Part shown: one piece after another, positions 52,717 through 62,485 of the stretch
How the letters are laid out: each line of letters opens with the position of its first letter
Position numbering within the stretch: the first letter of the stretch is position 1
Source of the DNA: Nitrospirota bacterium
Lineage (GTDB): Bacteria > Nitrospirota > Thermodesulfovibrionia > Thermodesulfovibrionales > UBA9159
DNA length: 64,000 bases
Direction of reading: 5' to 3'
Assembly: GCA_021790195.1 (NCBI GenBank)
Contig: JAJYIF010000002.1
Location: 82,960 to 146,959 of the forward strand
Notes under the pieces: generated by a model
Database searches by the model: none
The model's input: the letters and a program-made list of their open reading frames with translations, nothing else
What the model was told of the DNA's origin: nothing
Translations under genes and position numbers: made by a program

Positions 52717-53334
52717 ATGGCTGAACTGGGGAAGATAGAAAGACCTGCCGCGGAAGAGTTTGCGGGGAAGAGGAAGCTCTACTGTGTGCCTAACATTTAT
52801 CCGCTTAAGGACGCCCCAGACGACTACTCGGGGCTGGTCAACAAATACTGGGACGAAGCAGTTCAGCAGACTGAGAGACTTGAGGCGGCGGGGAAGATAA
52901 GAAAGATATTCTGCGAGAGCATCTCGGTACGTGGAGATGAGGCATACGAAGCCTTGTCAGGGATCAATGAACGGGCCCTTCAGCTTATCAGGAAGAAGGT
53001 GGAAGAAGGGGCTGAGCTTATCCCTCTGGAAAAAGAGGAGATATTCAATCCCTTCCTGGACTGGGCCAACTGTTTGAGCGTGGTCCGGACAAAGGAGGTC
53101 TTCTCAAAGGTCTTTGAGTTCTATGCAGGGCTTGGAAGCAAGAGGCTTCAGTATGCTGCCGGGCTTATAGACGAAAACCTTCCGGGAGGCGAGGCGGGTC
53201 TTCTCATTATGAGAGACGAGGACAGGGTCCAGCTTCAACTCAAGGCAGACATCGAGGTATTCCTTGTGACACCGCCGTCTTATGACGATGTCATGAGATG
53301 GTTCAGAGATAAAGCCAAGGAATATCATCCCTGA
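52717..53334 (+). CDS. Conserved-looking hypothetical protein
   Basis: 205 residues, soluble, mixed alpha/beta, no signal peptide. I do not recognise the family. Visible features: KLYCVPNIYPLKDAPDDYSGLVNKYWDEAV near the start, a helical middle with Glu/Lys-rich stretches, a C-terminal half with DRVQLQLKADIEVFLVTPPSYDDVMRWF. It lies 51 bases after the helicase gene in the same direction, with a weak hairpin at its stop codon. Confidence 0.75.
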   Translation: MAELGKIERPAAEEFAGKRKLYCVPNIYPLKDAPDDYSGLVNKYWDEAVQQTERLEAAGKIRKIFCESISVRGDEAYEALSGINERALQLIRKKVEEGAELIPLEKEEIFNPFLDWANCLSVVRTKEVFSKVFEFYAGLGSKRLQYAAGLIDENLPGGEAGLLIMRDEDRVQLQLKADIEVFLVTPPSYDDVMRWFRDKAKEYHP

Positions 53335-53340
53335 TATTTT
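53321..53340. terminator. Weak hairpin between convergent genes
   Basis: AATATCA, TCCC, TGATATT followed by TT forms an AT-rich 7-bp stem over the stop codon of the hypothetical gene; it could act on either strand. Weak because the stem has little G/C. Confidence 0.3.
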
Positions 53341-53345
53341 GCCTG

Positions 53346-54770
53346 CTAGCGGATATTCAATGCCATAAGGCGCAGCTCGGTCATCTCCTCGATTGAGTAT
53401 TTCAACCCCTCTCTGCCGAACCCCGACATCTTGACGCCTCCGTAGGGCATGTGGTCGACTCTGTAAGCAGGGACGTCGTTAACAATAACTCCTCCAACTT
53501 CGAGGGTCTCGAACGCAGCGAAGGCATTTTTCAGGTTGTTCGTGAAGATGCCGGCCTGAAGACCGTAGACCGAATCGTTCACCAGACGGAGTCCCTCTCC
53601 GAACTCCTCTATCTTTGCAATCGTCGCCACCGGGGCAAACACCTCCATGCAGCTTACCTTCATCTGAGGTGTGGTATCGAGCAGCACGGTCGGCTCGTAG
53701 AAGTTCCCGTTTCTCCTGCCGCCGGCGGCGATCTTTGCACCGGCAGTCTTTGCCTCATTCACCCACGATTCGACCCTCTTCAGATTGTCTTCGTCTATCA
53801 TAGGCCCCAGCTGATTGGCTTCGTCAAGGGGGTCTCCCATTTTTAACGCGCTGACCCTGGGGACGAACATTTCGAGAAATATGTCGTACACGTCCTTGTG
53901 CACGTATATCCTCTGCACGGAGATGCATACCTGGCCCGCATAGGAGAACGCCCCGGCAACGCACCGGTCCACCGCATACTCAAGGTCGCACTCCCTGTCA
54001 ATGACTACCCCTGCATTTCCTCCAAGCTCGAGTATGGTCTTCCTGTTCCGTGCGACTTCTCTCAGATGCCAGCCCACTGACGCGCTTCCGGTGAAACTGA
54101 GCACCTTGATCCTCTGATCCGCGAGAATGGACTCCGCCGTTTTCCCGTCGCAGGGCAGAACGCTCAGACCGCCTTCGGGAAGTCCCGATTCGACGATTAT
54201 CTCCCCGAGCCTCAGGGCGCTGAGGGGTGTCTTAGTGGCAGGCTTTAGGATTATAGGATTTCCTGACGCAATAGCCGGAGCGATCTTGTGCGCGACGAGG
54301 TTCAGGGGGAAATTGAAGGGAGTGATTCCAAGGACAGGTCCGCATGGGAAACGCCTCGTGATGCCCCATCTTCCCTCCGAAAACCTGTTCCTGTCGAGGC
54401 CGATAAATTCTCCCCCTAATCTCGATGCCTCCTCCGATGCGATCCTGAAGGTAAGGGCCGACCTGTCCACCTCTGTCCGCGCTTCGTTTATGGGTTTGCC
54501 GTTCTCCAAAGTTATGGTGCGGGCAAGGTCTTCCCTCCTTTGCAGGAGCATGGCGGATGTTTTTTGAAGGATCTCAGCCTTCTTGTAAGAGGGGAGAGCG
54601 CCTATGAGCGCCCTTGCATCGTGTGCGGCGGTCAGGGTCCTTTCCGCGTGAGAACCCGACGCGCGGCAGACTTTCGCAACCGGCTGATTATTAAAAGGAT
54701 TGACGACCTCGAAATGGGAGTCGCTCTCTTCCCATTTCCCGCCGATAAGCAAAGGATACAATGCTTTCAT
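53346..54770 (-). CDS. NAD(P)-dependent aldehyde dehydrogenase
   Basis: 474 residues, ALDH superfamily, oxidises an aldehyde to the acid. N154 (PFNFPLN), K176 (KPATKTPLSA), E248 (LELGGNAG) and nucleophile C282 (GQVCISVQR) are all present; FTGSASVG forms the cofactor loop. Resembles the lactaldehyde/succinate-semialdehyde and archaeal GAPN-like groups; substrate not predictable. GAGGAGG precedes the ATG. Divergent from copA. Confidence 0.93.
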   Translation of the reverse strand: MKALYPLLIGGKWEESDSHFEVVNPFNNQPVAKVCRASGSHAERTLTAAHDARALIGALPSYKKAEILQKTSAMLLQRREDLARTITLENGKPINEARTEVDRSALTFRIASEEASRLGGEFIGLDRNRFSEGRWGITRRFPCGPVLGITPFNFPLNLVAHKIAPAIASGNPIILKPATKTPLSALRLGEIIVESGLPEGGLSVLPCDGKTAESILADQRIKVLSFTGSASVGWHLREVARNRKTILELGGNAGVVIDRECDLEYAVDRCVAGAFSYAGQVCISVQRIYVHKDVYDIFLEMFVPRVSALKMGDPLDEANQLGPMIDEDNLKRVESWVNEAKTAGAKIAAGGRRNGNFYEPTVLLDTTPQMKVSCMEVFAPVATIAKIEEFGEGLRLVNDSVYGLQAGIFTNNLKNAFAAFETLEVGGVIVNDVPAYRVDHMPYGGVKMSGFGREGLKYSIEEMTELRLMALNIR

Positions 54771-54790
54771 CGCTGCACCTCCTCTATTAT

Positions 54791-54819
54791 CTTTTATCAG
54801 AAGGGGCAGGATAGTTCAA
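54791..54819 (-). promoter_or_regulatory. Possible sigma70 promoter of the aldehyde dehydrogenase
   Basis: Minus strand TTGAAC, 17 bases, TAAAAG, close to a GAGGAGG ribosome site. Confidence 0.35.
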
Positions 54820-54827
54820 GCTTTTGA

Positions 54828-54833
54828 TATAAT
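54828..54833 (+). promoter_or_regulatory. TATAAT element of the probable copA promoter
   Basis: A perfect -10, part of TTGATATAATGG, with no good -35; start near 54,840. It lies before the terminator-like hairpin at 54,868-54,910. Confidence 0.45.
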
Positions 54834-54867
54834 GGAAATGGATATAGACATTAGTTTAAGAACTTTG

Positions 54868-54910
54868 CAGTCGGCCTAGAATTCCTCTTGAGACCGACTG
54901 ATATTTTTTT
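54868..54910 (+). terminator. Terminator-like hairpin in the copA leader (possible attenuator)
   Basis: CAGTCGG and CCGACTG pair perfectly (7 bp, 19-base loop) and are followed by ATA and seven T. No plus-strand gene lies upstream (the previous plus gene ends at 53,334 and the intervening gene runs the other way), so the hairpin most likely stops transcripts begun at 54,840 before copA. Confidence 0.6.
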
Positions 54911-54955
54911 GGAACGAGGTCCTTCTTGAAAAGTTTTCGACGGTTGTTGTAAGAG

Positions 54956-57376
54956 ATGGACAAAGAAACAAAGAAGAAAGTTGAGCTGCCGATAACGGGG
55001 ATGACCTGCGCCGCGTGTGCGATGTCGGTGGAGCGCGGACTGAGCAAGATCAAGGGCGTCAAGAACGCCTCGGTAAATTTTGCCAACGAAAAGGCTACGG
55101 TAGAAATAGAAGAGCGGGTGGACCTCAAGGAGGTCGAGGACGCCATGAAGTCAGAGGGTTACGGCGTGCTCACGAGCCGGATAGACTTTGCCGTACGGGG
55201 TATGACGTGCGCCGCATGTGTGGCTGCAGTGGAAAAGACATTGAAAGGTCTTTACGGCGTGTCGAACGCGACAGTGAACCTTGCCGCGGAAAAGGCTTCG
55301 GTCGAATATATTCCGACTATCGTGAATTTCGAGGATTTCCGTAAGGCGGTCGCGGACGCCGGATACTCGGCCGAGATGATAAGAGAGGACTATGCCGACA
55401 GGGAAAGAGAGGCGCGGGAAAGGGAATTCCTCGATATAAGGAAGAAGTTTCTTATCAGTGCCGTGCTCACTGCACTGGTCATCGCCGGAAGTATGCTGAG
55501 TATCCCCTTTCTTTCCCGGCAGTCTATACTCTTTCTGCTTTCTACCCCTGTTCAGTTCTGGGCCGGGATGAGATTCCACAGGGCCGCATGGTCGGCGATA
55601 AGACATAGGACAACCAACATGAATACGCTCATTACAGTGGGCACATTCGCAGCTTATATATATAGCGTTATTGCGACTTTCACCCCCGGATTTTTTCTAA
55701 GAGGAGACATCGTCCCCGGGGTATATTATGACACCTCATGCGCCATTATTACGCTCATACTCCTCGGGCGCATGCTCGAGGCCAGGGCAAAAGGAAGGAC
55801 TTCCGAGGCCATAAAGAGCCTAATGAGGCTCCAGCCTAAAACTGCGCGGGTCCTGCGGGACGGCGTTGAAAAGGAGCTCATGATAGATGAGGTCACGACA
55901 GGAGATATTGTAGTGATGCGTCCGGGGGAGCGCATACCTGTTGACGGCGAGATTTCTGAGGGGTATTCGACTGTCGATGAATCCATGCTGACCGGTGAGA
56001 GTCTTCCTGTAGAGAAATCCGCCGGCGATAAGGTATTCGGCGGCACAATCAATAAGGCAGGAAGCTTCAGGCTCAAGGCGACAAAGGTGGGAAAGGAGAC
56101 GGCGCTTGGTCATATCATCCGTCTTGTCGAAGAGGCCCAGGGAAGCAAGGCGCCGATTCAAAGACTGGCGGACAAGACCGCATCTATTTTTGTGCCGGTT
56201 GTAATCTCCCTTGCGGTGGCCACATTTGTAATCTGGTATTTATTGGGGCCAAAGCCTTCCTTTACGATCAGTCTTATGAATTTCATCGCGGTCCTGATTA
56301 TCGCATGTCCATGCTCTCTCGGTCTAGCAACTCCTACGGCCATTATGGTGGGGACAGGGAAGGGCGCCGAAAAAGGCATATTGATACGCGATGCTGAGGC
56401 CCTCGAGCTTGCGCATAAGATTCAGGCCGTTGTCCTCGACAAGACCGGAACTGTGACGAAGGGAGAACCGGAAGTCGTCGATGTTGTAACCGTAGGCGGC
56501 TATGATGCGGACCATGTGCTTATGGTCGCCGGGTCGGCAGAGAGGGTCTCGGAGCATCCTCTCGGGCGGGCAATAGTGAGGAAGGCAGAGGAGAAAGGGA
56601 TGCGCTTTGGCGACGCAAAGGAGTTTATGGCTGTCCCAGGCGGAGGAGTAAGAGCATCACTGAACGGGGACTCCGTCCTTATCGGCAATCTGAGTTTGAT
56701 CCAGAACGAAGGAGTGGACGTCTCTTCAGTGAGGGACATCGGAGAGAACATATCCTCAGAGGCGAAGACACCCGTGTTCATGGCCGTAAATAGACGGATG
56801 GCGGCTGTTTTTGCCATAGCGGACACTATAAAGGAAGGCTCCATGGATGCTGTAAAAGACTTAAGGGACATGGGCATACAGGTCTCTATGCTCACCGGAG
56901 ACCACAAGAAGACGGCAGAGGCCATTGCTAAGATTGTGGGAGTGGACAGGGTCTTTGCCGAGGTCATGCCCGAGCAGAAGGTGGAGGTGGTGAAGTCTCT
57001 TAAGAAGGAAGGAAAGATAACTGCGATGGTGGGGGACGGGATAAATGACGCCCCTGCTTTGACGGAAGCCGACGTCGGTATAGCCATAGGCACCGGCACT
57101 GACATAGCCATAGAAGCTTCTGACATTACCCTTATCAGAGGAGACCTCAGGAGTGTTGTTGAGGCGATAAGACTCAGCAGGCTTACTCTCAGGACGATCA
57201 AACAGAATCTATTTTGGGCCTTTTTTTATAATGTGGTGGGCATTCCGGTTGCGGCCGGCGTGCTCTTCCCTTTTGGCGGTCCGCTCCTGAACCCGATGAT
57301 CGCTTCGGCCGCCATGGCCTTCAGTTCTGTGTCGGTTGTGAGCAATTCGCTAAGGTTGAGAAGGAAGAGCCTTTAG
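54956..57376 (+). CDS. copA: Copper-exporting P1B-type ATPase
   Basis: 806 residues. Two N-terminal HMA domains with GMTCAAC (Cys18/21 and Cys84/87), eight helices, actuator with MLTGES, transmembrane CPC motif at C451-P-C453, phosphorylation site D495 in [22 protein letters not shown] with the HP pair, and [12 protein letters not shown]. The CPC motif and GMTCAAC domains point to Cu(I). Full family length. No CopZ or CsoR gene adjacent. The leader contains a terminator-like hairpin. A weak GTAAGAG precedes the ATG. Confidence 0.95.
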   Translation: MDKETKKKVELPITGMTCAACAMSVERGLSKIKGVKNASVNFANEKATVEIEERVDLKEVEDAMKSEGYGVLTSRIDFAVRGMTCAACVAAVEKTLKGLYGVSNATVNLAAEKASVEYIPTIVNFEDFRKAVADAGYSAEMIREDYADREREAREREFLDIRKKFLISAVLTALVIAGSMLSIPFLSRQSILFLLSTPVQFWAGMRFHRAAWSAIRHRTTNMNTLITVGTFAAYIYSVIATFTPGFFLRGDIVPGVYYDTSCAIITLILLGRMLEARAKGRTSEAIKSLMRLQPKTARVLRDGVEKELMIDEVTTGDIVVMRPGERIPVDGEISEGYSTVDESMLTGESLPVEKSAGDKVFGGTINKAGSFRLKATKVGKETALGHIIRLVEEAQGSKAPIQRLADKTASIFVPVVISLAVATFVIWYLLGPKPSFTISLMNFIAVLIIACPCSLGLATPTAIMVGTGKGAEKGILIRDAEALELAHKIQAVVLDKTGTVTKGEPEVVDVVTVGGYDADHVLMVAGSAERVSEHPLGRAIVRKAEEKGMRFGDAKEFMAVPGGGVRASLNGDSVLIGNLSLIQNEGVDVSSVRDIGENISSEAKTPVFMAVNRRMAAVFAIADTIKEGSMDAVKDLRDMGIQVSMLTGDHKKTAEAIAKIVGVDRVFAEVMPEQKVEVVKSLKKEGKITAMVGDGINDAPALTEADVGIAIGTGTDIAIEASDITLIRGDLRSVVEAIRLSRLTLRTIKQNLFWAFFYNVVGIPVAAGVLFPFGGPLLNPMIASAAMAFSSVSVVSNSLRLRRKSL

Positions 57377-57478
57377 ATGACAATGGCCGAAAGTGATAGA
57401 CCATGCAGTTTATAAGACGGAAGGTGGACATGCCTCAAAACTTTTATGATGCGATTTGATTTTGAGAATGGATGGACA

Positions 57479-57559
57479 GGCGGAAGTCATACATGGCGAA
57501 AGTGAAACTGGATATTGTTTTGTTGAGCTGCTGCATACGAAGGTTTCGCCATATCCGCC
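57479..57559. repeat. Long inverted repeat between copA and nnr
   Basis: Outer arms GGCGGA (57479-57484) and TCCGCC (57554-57559), inner perfect arms ATGGCGAAA (57493-57501) and TTTCGCCAT (57544-57552), loop of about 42 bases. No U-run follows. It could be a structured leader of nnr or a repeat element. Confidence 0.45.
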
Positions 57560-57622
57560 TTCCGTGCAATGTGGCGTCTGTAAGGTTCGGGTCTCTGTGA
57601 TTTCATCTGAAGAGGATAGTGA

Positions 57623-59221
57623 ATGAAGGTCATTACTGCTGAAGAGATGGTCTGGATAGACCGAAAGACTATTGAGGATCTCGGCATCTCAGGAAGTGTG
57701 CTGATGGAGAGGGCCGGATTGGCGGTGGCGGCGCGGATAAAGGAACTTTTCGAACGGAGGAAAGTTATTGTGCTCGCGGGTGGCGGCAATAACGGAGGCG
57801 ACGGGGTCGTTGTCGCACGGGAGTTGTTCAATTCCGGATGGAACGTGAAAGTCCTCTTCCTTGCGAAGCGTGAGAGACTCGGTCCGGATTGCCGGAGACA
57901 ATTCGTGATCGCCCAAAAGATCGGCCTTCCCATGCAATTCAGGATGAAGATCACGAGCGCGGACCTCCACAGTGCTTTAGTAGTGGACGCCCTGCTTGGG
58001 ACTGGTCTGAACAAGGACGTACAGGGAGATATGGCTGAATCCATCTCATTTCTTAACAATTCGGATTCCTCAGTTGTTAGCGTAGACATACCGTCAGGCA
58101 TATCGTCCGATACCGGGCAGGTGATGGGCGCGGCGGTGAGGGCGGATTATACGGCGACCTTTGGTCTTCCCAAGAGAGGACACCTCCTTTATCCCGGCGC
58201 AGAATATTCAGGAAAGCTTTTCATAGATAATATCGGTTTCCCGGAAAGTCTTCTTTCTTCTGAAGATTTGAAAGTCGAACTTCTCGAGAAAGGCAGTCTT
58301 GCGCATCTGCTTCCTGAAAGACCGAAGTACTCGCACAAGAGCGACTACGGTCATGTTCTCGTCGTTGCAGGCTCGCGCGGTAAGACAGGGGCCGCCTTAA
58401 TGTCTGCCAAAGCTTGTCTGAGGGCCGGCTCCGGCCTTGTTACTATCGGAGTACCTGAGTCATTGCTCCATCTTTTCGAGTCGAGGGTTATGGAGGAGAT
58501 GACTCTTCCTCTGCCGGACCAGGGAGACGGCACCCTGTCTTCTGAAGCTGCCGATGTGATTCTAAGGTTCTTGTCCGAAAAGACCGATGTCCTCGCTATC
58601 GGTCCCGGTATGGGAGTGAGCGGCGAGACGCAGAAGCTGATGAAGGAAATAATGAGATCTTCGAGGTCGCCGATAGTGGTTGACGCGGACGCAATAAATT
58701 CGATCACCGATAAATCTGTGTTTGAAAAAGCACATGCACCGATTGTCCTTACGCCGCATCCCGGGGAGATGGCGAGGTTGCTGTCGGCAGTCAGCAGCCG
58801 GCAGTCCATCGGCGGACGGCAAGTCAGGGAATCCAAGGCCCAAGATTCAAAATTCAGAACTGAGATAGAAAGAGACCGGATAAATACGGCCCTGTCGTTT
58901 TCCGGGGAGACAGGCGTCTATCTGATCCTGAAGGGAGTACCGACTATAGTTGCCGAACCCGAAGGCAGGGCTTTCGTCAATTCCACAGGCAACCCCGGCA
59001 TGGCTACAGCCGGCTCGGGCGATGTCCTTACCGGCATGGTAGCTGCGTTTATCGGTCAGGGGCTGAGTCCTTTGAACGCATCAATAATCGGTGTCTATAT
59101 GCATGGCCTTGCAGGAGATATCGCCGCAATGGACAAGGGCGAGCATTCGCTTATTGCATCAGACATTATAGAAGCCTTGCCTACTGCGTTCAGGGAACTT
59201 AGAGGAAAAGAGGCAGAATAG
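57623..59221 (+). CDS. nnr: Bifunctional NAD(P)H-hydrate epimerase/dehydratase
   Basis: 532 residues; repairs hydrated NADH and NADPH. N-terminal NnrE epimerase (about 1-215; GGGNNGGDGVVVAREL, VDIPSGISSDTG) and C-terminal NnrD ADP/ATP-dependent dehydratase (about 225-525; GHVLVVAGSRGKTGAA, TPHPGEMARLL, GNPGMATAGSGDVLTG). Between residues about 389 and 414 the sequence departs from the family (SSRQSIGGRQ... SKAQDSKFRT); the DNA there is a repeat-like insertion kept in frame. Ends 87 bases before pgeF. Confidence 0.93.
   Translation: MKVITAEEMVWIDRKTIEDLGISGSVLMERAGLAVAARIKELFERRKVIVLAGGGNNGGDGVVVARELFNSGWNVKVLFLAKRERLGPDCRRQFVIAQKIGLPMQFRMKITSADLHSALVVDALLGTGLNKDVQGDMAESISFLNNSDSSVVSVDIPSGISSDTGQVMGAAVRADYTATFGLPKRGHLLYPGAEYSGKLFIDNIGFPESLLSSEDLKVELLEKGSLAHLLPERPKYSHKSDYGHVLVVAGSRGKTGAALMSAKACLRAGSGLVTIGVPESLLHLFESRVMEEMTLPLPDQGDGTLSSEAADVILRFLSEKTDVLAIGPGMGVSGETQKLMKEIMRSSRSPIVVDADAINSITDKSVFEKAHAPIVLTPHPGEMARLLSAVSSRQSIGGRQVRESKAQDSKFRTEIERDRINTALSFSGETGVYLILKGVPTIVAEPEGRAFVNSTGNPGMATAGSGDVLTGMVAAFIGQGLSPLNASIIGVYMHGLAGDIAAMDKGEHSLIASDIIEALPTAFRELRGKEAE
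58783..58862 (+). repeat. In-frame repeat insertion within nnr
   Basis: GTCGGCAGTCAGCAGCCGGC followed by CAGTC and, 40 bases on, AAGATTCAAAATTCAGAACT. These GC-rich and AT-rich simple units look like intergenic-repeat material; here they encode a hydrophilic loop of about 26 residues. Confidence 0.55.
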
Positions 59222-59308
59222 GGTAGGAAGGTCAAGCAGGTCAAACGGAAAGAAATTCTCATAGCTTCTGGACCTTATAACTTCCGGCCCTGTTTTCATA
59301 GTGAGACC

Positions 59309-59989
59309 ATGGACAAATCCTTTATAGTCCCCGAGATTTTCGGAAATAAGGTGATTGCATGTTTTACCGGACGAAAGATCGGCGCTGATCCGGGAGAGTT
59401 GTCGAAACTTCCCCTCTTCGCGGGCCGAAGGATATTCCTGCCGATACAAAAGCACACGGACAAAATCCTACGTCTCGATTCTGACTTCGAGCCGAAAGTT
59501 GCTGACGCGGTGATAACGAACAGAAAAGATATAATCATAGGCATTCGGACCGCCGATTGCGTTCCGGTCCTTCTTTACGATACTAAGGCACATGCGATCG
59601 GCGCTGTTCATGCCGGCTGGAGAGGAACGGCGGCCGGGATATTGGGAAAGACAGTAAGGGCTATGGAAGATCGCTTTGGCTCATCGGCATCGAACATGCT
59701 TGTCGCTGTCGGTCCTAGCATAAAGGGATGCAGCTACAACGTCGGATATGAAGTCATAGAGGCTGTGGAGGCAGCGACGGGAAAGGGCGAGCTTTGGAAG
59801 AAGCAGGGCGAGCGCTATTTTCTCGATCTTTCTTTGGCGAATAAGCAGCAGGTCGTATCATCGGGTGTTCCGTCCGAGAACATCTGGATATCGGAAGACT
59901 GTACCTTTTGTCTCCCGGAGAAATACTATTCGTACCGTTACGCCAAAGACTGTACGGGACGGCAAGGGGGGTTCATAGGGATCAGATGA
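59309..59989 (+). CDS. pgeF: PgeF/YfiH family multicopper-type polyphenol oxidase (peptidoglycan editing)
   Basis: 226 residues. Family metal and catalytic residues appear in PIQKHTDKI, IRTADCVPVLL, and GAVHAGWRGTAAG. E. coli YfiH (PgeF) removes wrongly inserted L-Ser from peptidoglycan precursors; relatives act as purine nucleoside phosphorylases. Follows nnr by 87 bases. Start ATG 59309 has a weak ribosome site. Confidence 0.92.
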   Translation: MDKSFIVPEIFGNKVIACFTGRKIGADPGELSKLPLFAGRRIFLPIQKHTDKILRLDSDFEPKVADAVITNRKDIIIGIRTADCVPVLLYDTKAHAIGAVHAGWRGTAAGILGKTVRAMEDRFGSSASNMLVAVGPSIKGCSYNVGYEVIEAVEAATGKGELWKKQGERYFLDLSLANKQQVVSSGVPSENIWISEDCTFCLPEKYYSYRYAKDCTGRQGGFIGIR

Positions 59990-60004
59990 GGAAGACATGG
60001 TGCG

Positions 60005-62287
60005 TTATCTTAGTTTAGTCAGGGATTCGAGGGCCTGACGGGCTTGTACAAGGTCAGGACGGATCCTTAATGCCGCCTTGAATTCTCCCTCTGCCTCCTT
60101 GGTCAAACCCTGTCTCGCATACAGGACCGCGAGATTGTTATGGATCTCCGCACTCTCCGGCCTTAACTTCAAAGCCATCCGGTAGTGCTCGACCGCCTTG
60201 TCGATCAGCCCCTTGTCCCGATAGGCTATGGCGATGTTGTTGTGTGCCTCGGCATAAGAGGGATTCACCCTCAACGCGGTTTGGTATTGAGTTATTGCCT
60301 CATCGATCAAGCCCTTTGACCAGTATACGACCCCTAAGTTATTGTAAGGGTCTGCATAGTCAGGCTTCAGTCTTATGGAAGCCCGGTACTGTTCTATCGC
60401 CCTATCGAGCAACCCCTTGTCGCGGTATGCCACACCAAGATTGTTATGGGCCTCCGCATAATCGGGATTCAGGCGCAGCGCGTACCTGTATTGCTCTATT
60501 GCGTCGTCAATCAGTCCCTTGTCACGGTAGGCCACACCCAGGTTGTTGTAAACATCTGCCGGTGCAACACCCGATTTCAGCGCGGTCTGATATTGTTCGA
60601 GGGCCTTGTCCGTCAGCCCCTTGTCGCGATAAATAAGGCCGAGGTTTATGTGCGCCTTAGCATAATCGGGCTTCAAACTCAGCGCAATCTGGTACTGCTT
60701 CATTGCCTCTTCAATCATTCCTTTGCTGCGGTATGCAACACCCAGGTTGTTGTGCGCCTCTGCATAATCAGGCTTTAATCTCAGAGCAGACTGAAACTGC
60801 TCTATCGCGTCGTCAAGCAGTCCTTTGTCGCGGTAGGCCACGCCGAGGTTGTTGTAGGCATCAGGATAAGAAGGATTCAGCCTGAGCGCGATCCGGTACT
60901 GCTCTATCGCCTTGTCAATCAGCCCCTTGTCGCGATAGGCCACACCGAGATTATTACGGGGAATGACGCCGTCGGGAGACTTTCTTACGACATCCGTAAA
61001 GAGGGAATAATCATCTCTCCAGATAATATTCCTGTATTCGGTTCCCGTGAAATAGAACCCAATCATAACGAAAGAGAGCGCCGTGAGGCCGACGGCCCAT
61101 CTTGAGGCGTTCTTCCAGGCGCAAGATATGAGTAGTGCATACAGCATTACGAAGCCAAAAGAGGGAAGATAGAGATATCTCTCTGCGAAGGTGTTCTCTC
61201 CGAGTCCCGGTATATACAGTACCGGAATGAGAGGAATTATTATCCAGGAAACGCTGAAGAAGGCGAGTCTGTTTTTTCTGAAGGCCGAATAAGCAAGAAA
61301 GACGAGCAGAATGAAAACCGCAAAGGATACAAGCCCCTTCGGCTCGAGAATAGAAGAGATCGGATGAAAGACGTAAAAGGCATTGAGATTCACCGGCAGG
61401 AGGAGTTTTCCCATATACTGCGCAAGGAGAGGGAAGATGTTGATTATGTATTGGAATCCGCTGAGATCGGCATGGGCTTTTTGAGGGGCCATCCCTCCAA
61501 GGGCCTGGAGCCTCAGCAACAGATAAACCCCGGTGACCGATAGGTAAGGGAGATACCTCTTGAAGTACGATGAAGCATGAGTTCGCGTTCTTCTTAAAGT
61601 GAAGTCATAAACTCCGAGGAGTAGAGGCAAAGTCAGCGCGGTTTCTTTTGAGAAGACAGCAGGAACGAAGGACGCCAGCGACAATAGATAATTACGGTCG
61701 AAGCTCTCTGAAGAGCGCAGATAGAAATAAAAAGAGAGGAGACTGAAGAAACTGAAAGAAAGTTCCGGAAAGCCGGCTATCCATGACACTGCCTCGGTAT
61801 GGATTGGATGTGTTGCGAACAGCAGGGCCGCAACAAAGGGAGGTGAGAGGTAAGGGGAAGGAGCAGGCGGAGCAGACTCGCCAAGAAGCCGGGAAATTAT
61901 GAGGAATACGAGGACCGATACCCCGGCATGGAAGAGCAGGTTCACGAGATGAAAGCCCATAGGTTTGAGGCCGAAGATCTGATAGGTCAGCATATAGCCG
62001 ATGTGCATGAATGGCCTGTAATAGTTTGAAATTATTGTGGAGCCGGACAGGAAGCTCCAGACGCTTTTTGAGAATATGTCCGGCAGATGACTGATGTCTC
62101 TAATCCATGGATTGTCTACTACCTGAGAATTGTCGTCATACACAAAACCATTAAAGAGGGCGACGAAATATGCCCCAAACGAGATCAGTATAAGGACAAT
62201 TATCGTACGCATGGGAAAGGCAGCCGGCAGGGAAGTCGTCTTTTTCTTTTTTTCCTTTGGAGTTACTTGCACTGTAAAATATACCAT
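60005..62287 (-). CDS. TMTC-like membrane protein with nine TPR repeats
   Basis: 760 residues. A basic N terminus (KEKKKK) then about 10-12 helices (26-430) with an early periplasmic FVYDDNSQVVDNPW, the acidic pair typical of PMT/TMTC-type GT-C glycosyltransferases. Residues about 443-755 are nine 34-residue TPRs, most reading NNLGVAYRDKGLIDKAIEQY with little change. Could O-glycosylate exported proteins; substrate unknown. Convergent with pgeF (15 bases). Confidence 0.88.
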   Translation of the reverse strand: MVYFTVQVTPKEKKKKTTSLPAAFPMRTIIVLILISFGAYFVALFNGFVYDDNSQVVDNPWIRDISHLPDIFSKSVWSFLSGSTIISNYYRPFMHIGYMLTYQIFGLKPMGFHLVNLLFHAGVSVLVFLIISRLLGESAPPAPSPYLSPPFVAALLFATHPIHTEAVSWIAGFPELSFSFFSLLSFYFYLRSSESFDRNYLLSLASFVPAVFSKETALTLPLLLGVYDFTLRRTRTHASSYFKRYLPYLSVTGVYLLLRLQALGGMAPQKAHADLSGFQYIINIFPLLAQYMGKLLLPVNLNAFYVFHPISSILEPKGLVSFAVFILLVFLAYSAFRKNRLAFFSVSWIIIPLIPVLYIPGLGENTFAERYLYLPSFGFVMLYALLISCAWKNASRWAVGLTALSFVMIGFYFTGTEYRNIIWRDDYSLFTDVVRKSPDGVIPRNNLGVAYRDKGLIDKAIEQYRIALRLNPSYPDAYNNLGVAYRDKGLLDDAIEQFQSALRLKPDYAEAHNNLGVAYRSKGMIEEAMKQYQIALSLKPDYAKAHINLGLIYRDKGLTDKALEQYQTALKSGVAPADVYNNLGVAYRDKGLIDDAIEQYRYALRLNPDYAEAHNNLGVAYRDKGLLDRAIEQYRASIRLKPDYADPYNNLGVVYWSKGLIDEAITQYQTALRVNPSYAEAHNNIAIAYRDKGLIDKAVEHYRMALKLRPESAEIHNNLAVLYARQGLTKEAEGEFKAALRIRPDLVQARQALESLTKLR
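60035..60965 (-). repeat. Nine tandem 102-bp TPR-coding repeats
   Basis: The repeats share long stretches at DNA level (for example CTTGTCGCGATAGGCCACAC and close variants recur), implying recent expansion or homogenisation by recombination. Confidence 0.75.
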
Positions 62288-62485
62288 CTCACGATCAGCG
62301 ATGTCGATTACAGGCCAGCCGAAGTCAATTCATCGGCGAGAGTTGGATCCTGAAGGCCGGTACCGTATAGTCTTTCTTGCGGGCGGAATTATGAGCACAT
62401 CGAGTGCGTGCGATCCGGCGGACTAGAGACAGGCTGACTAAAGAGTCTCGGCCGTTGCGCCTGGGAATAAGGCTCTCTTTGGGGC

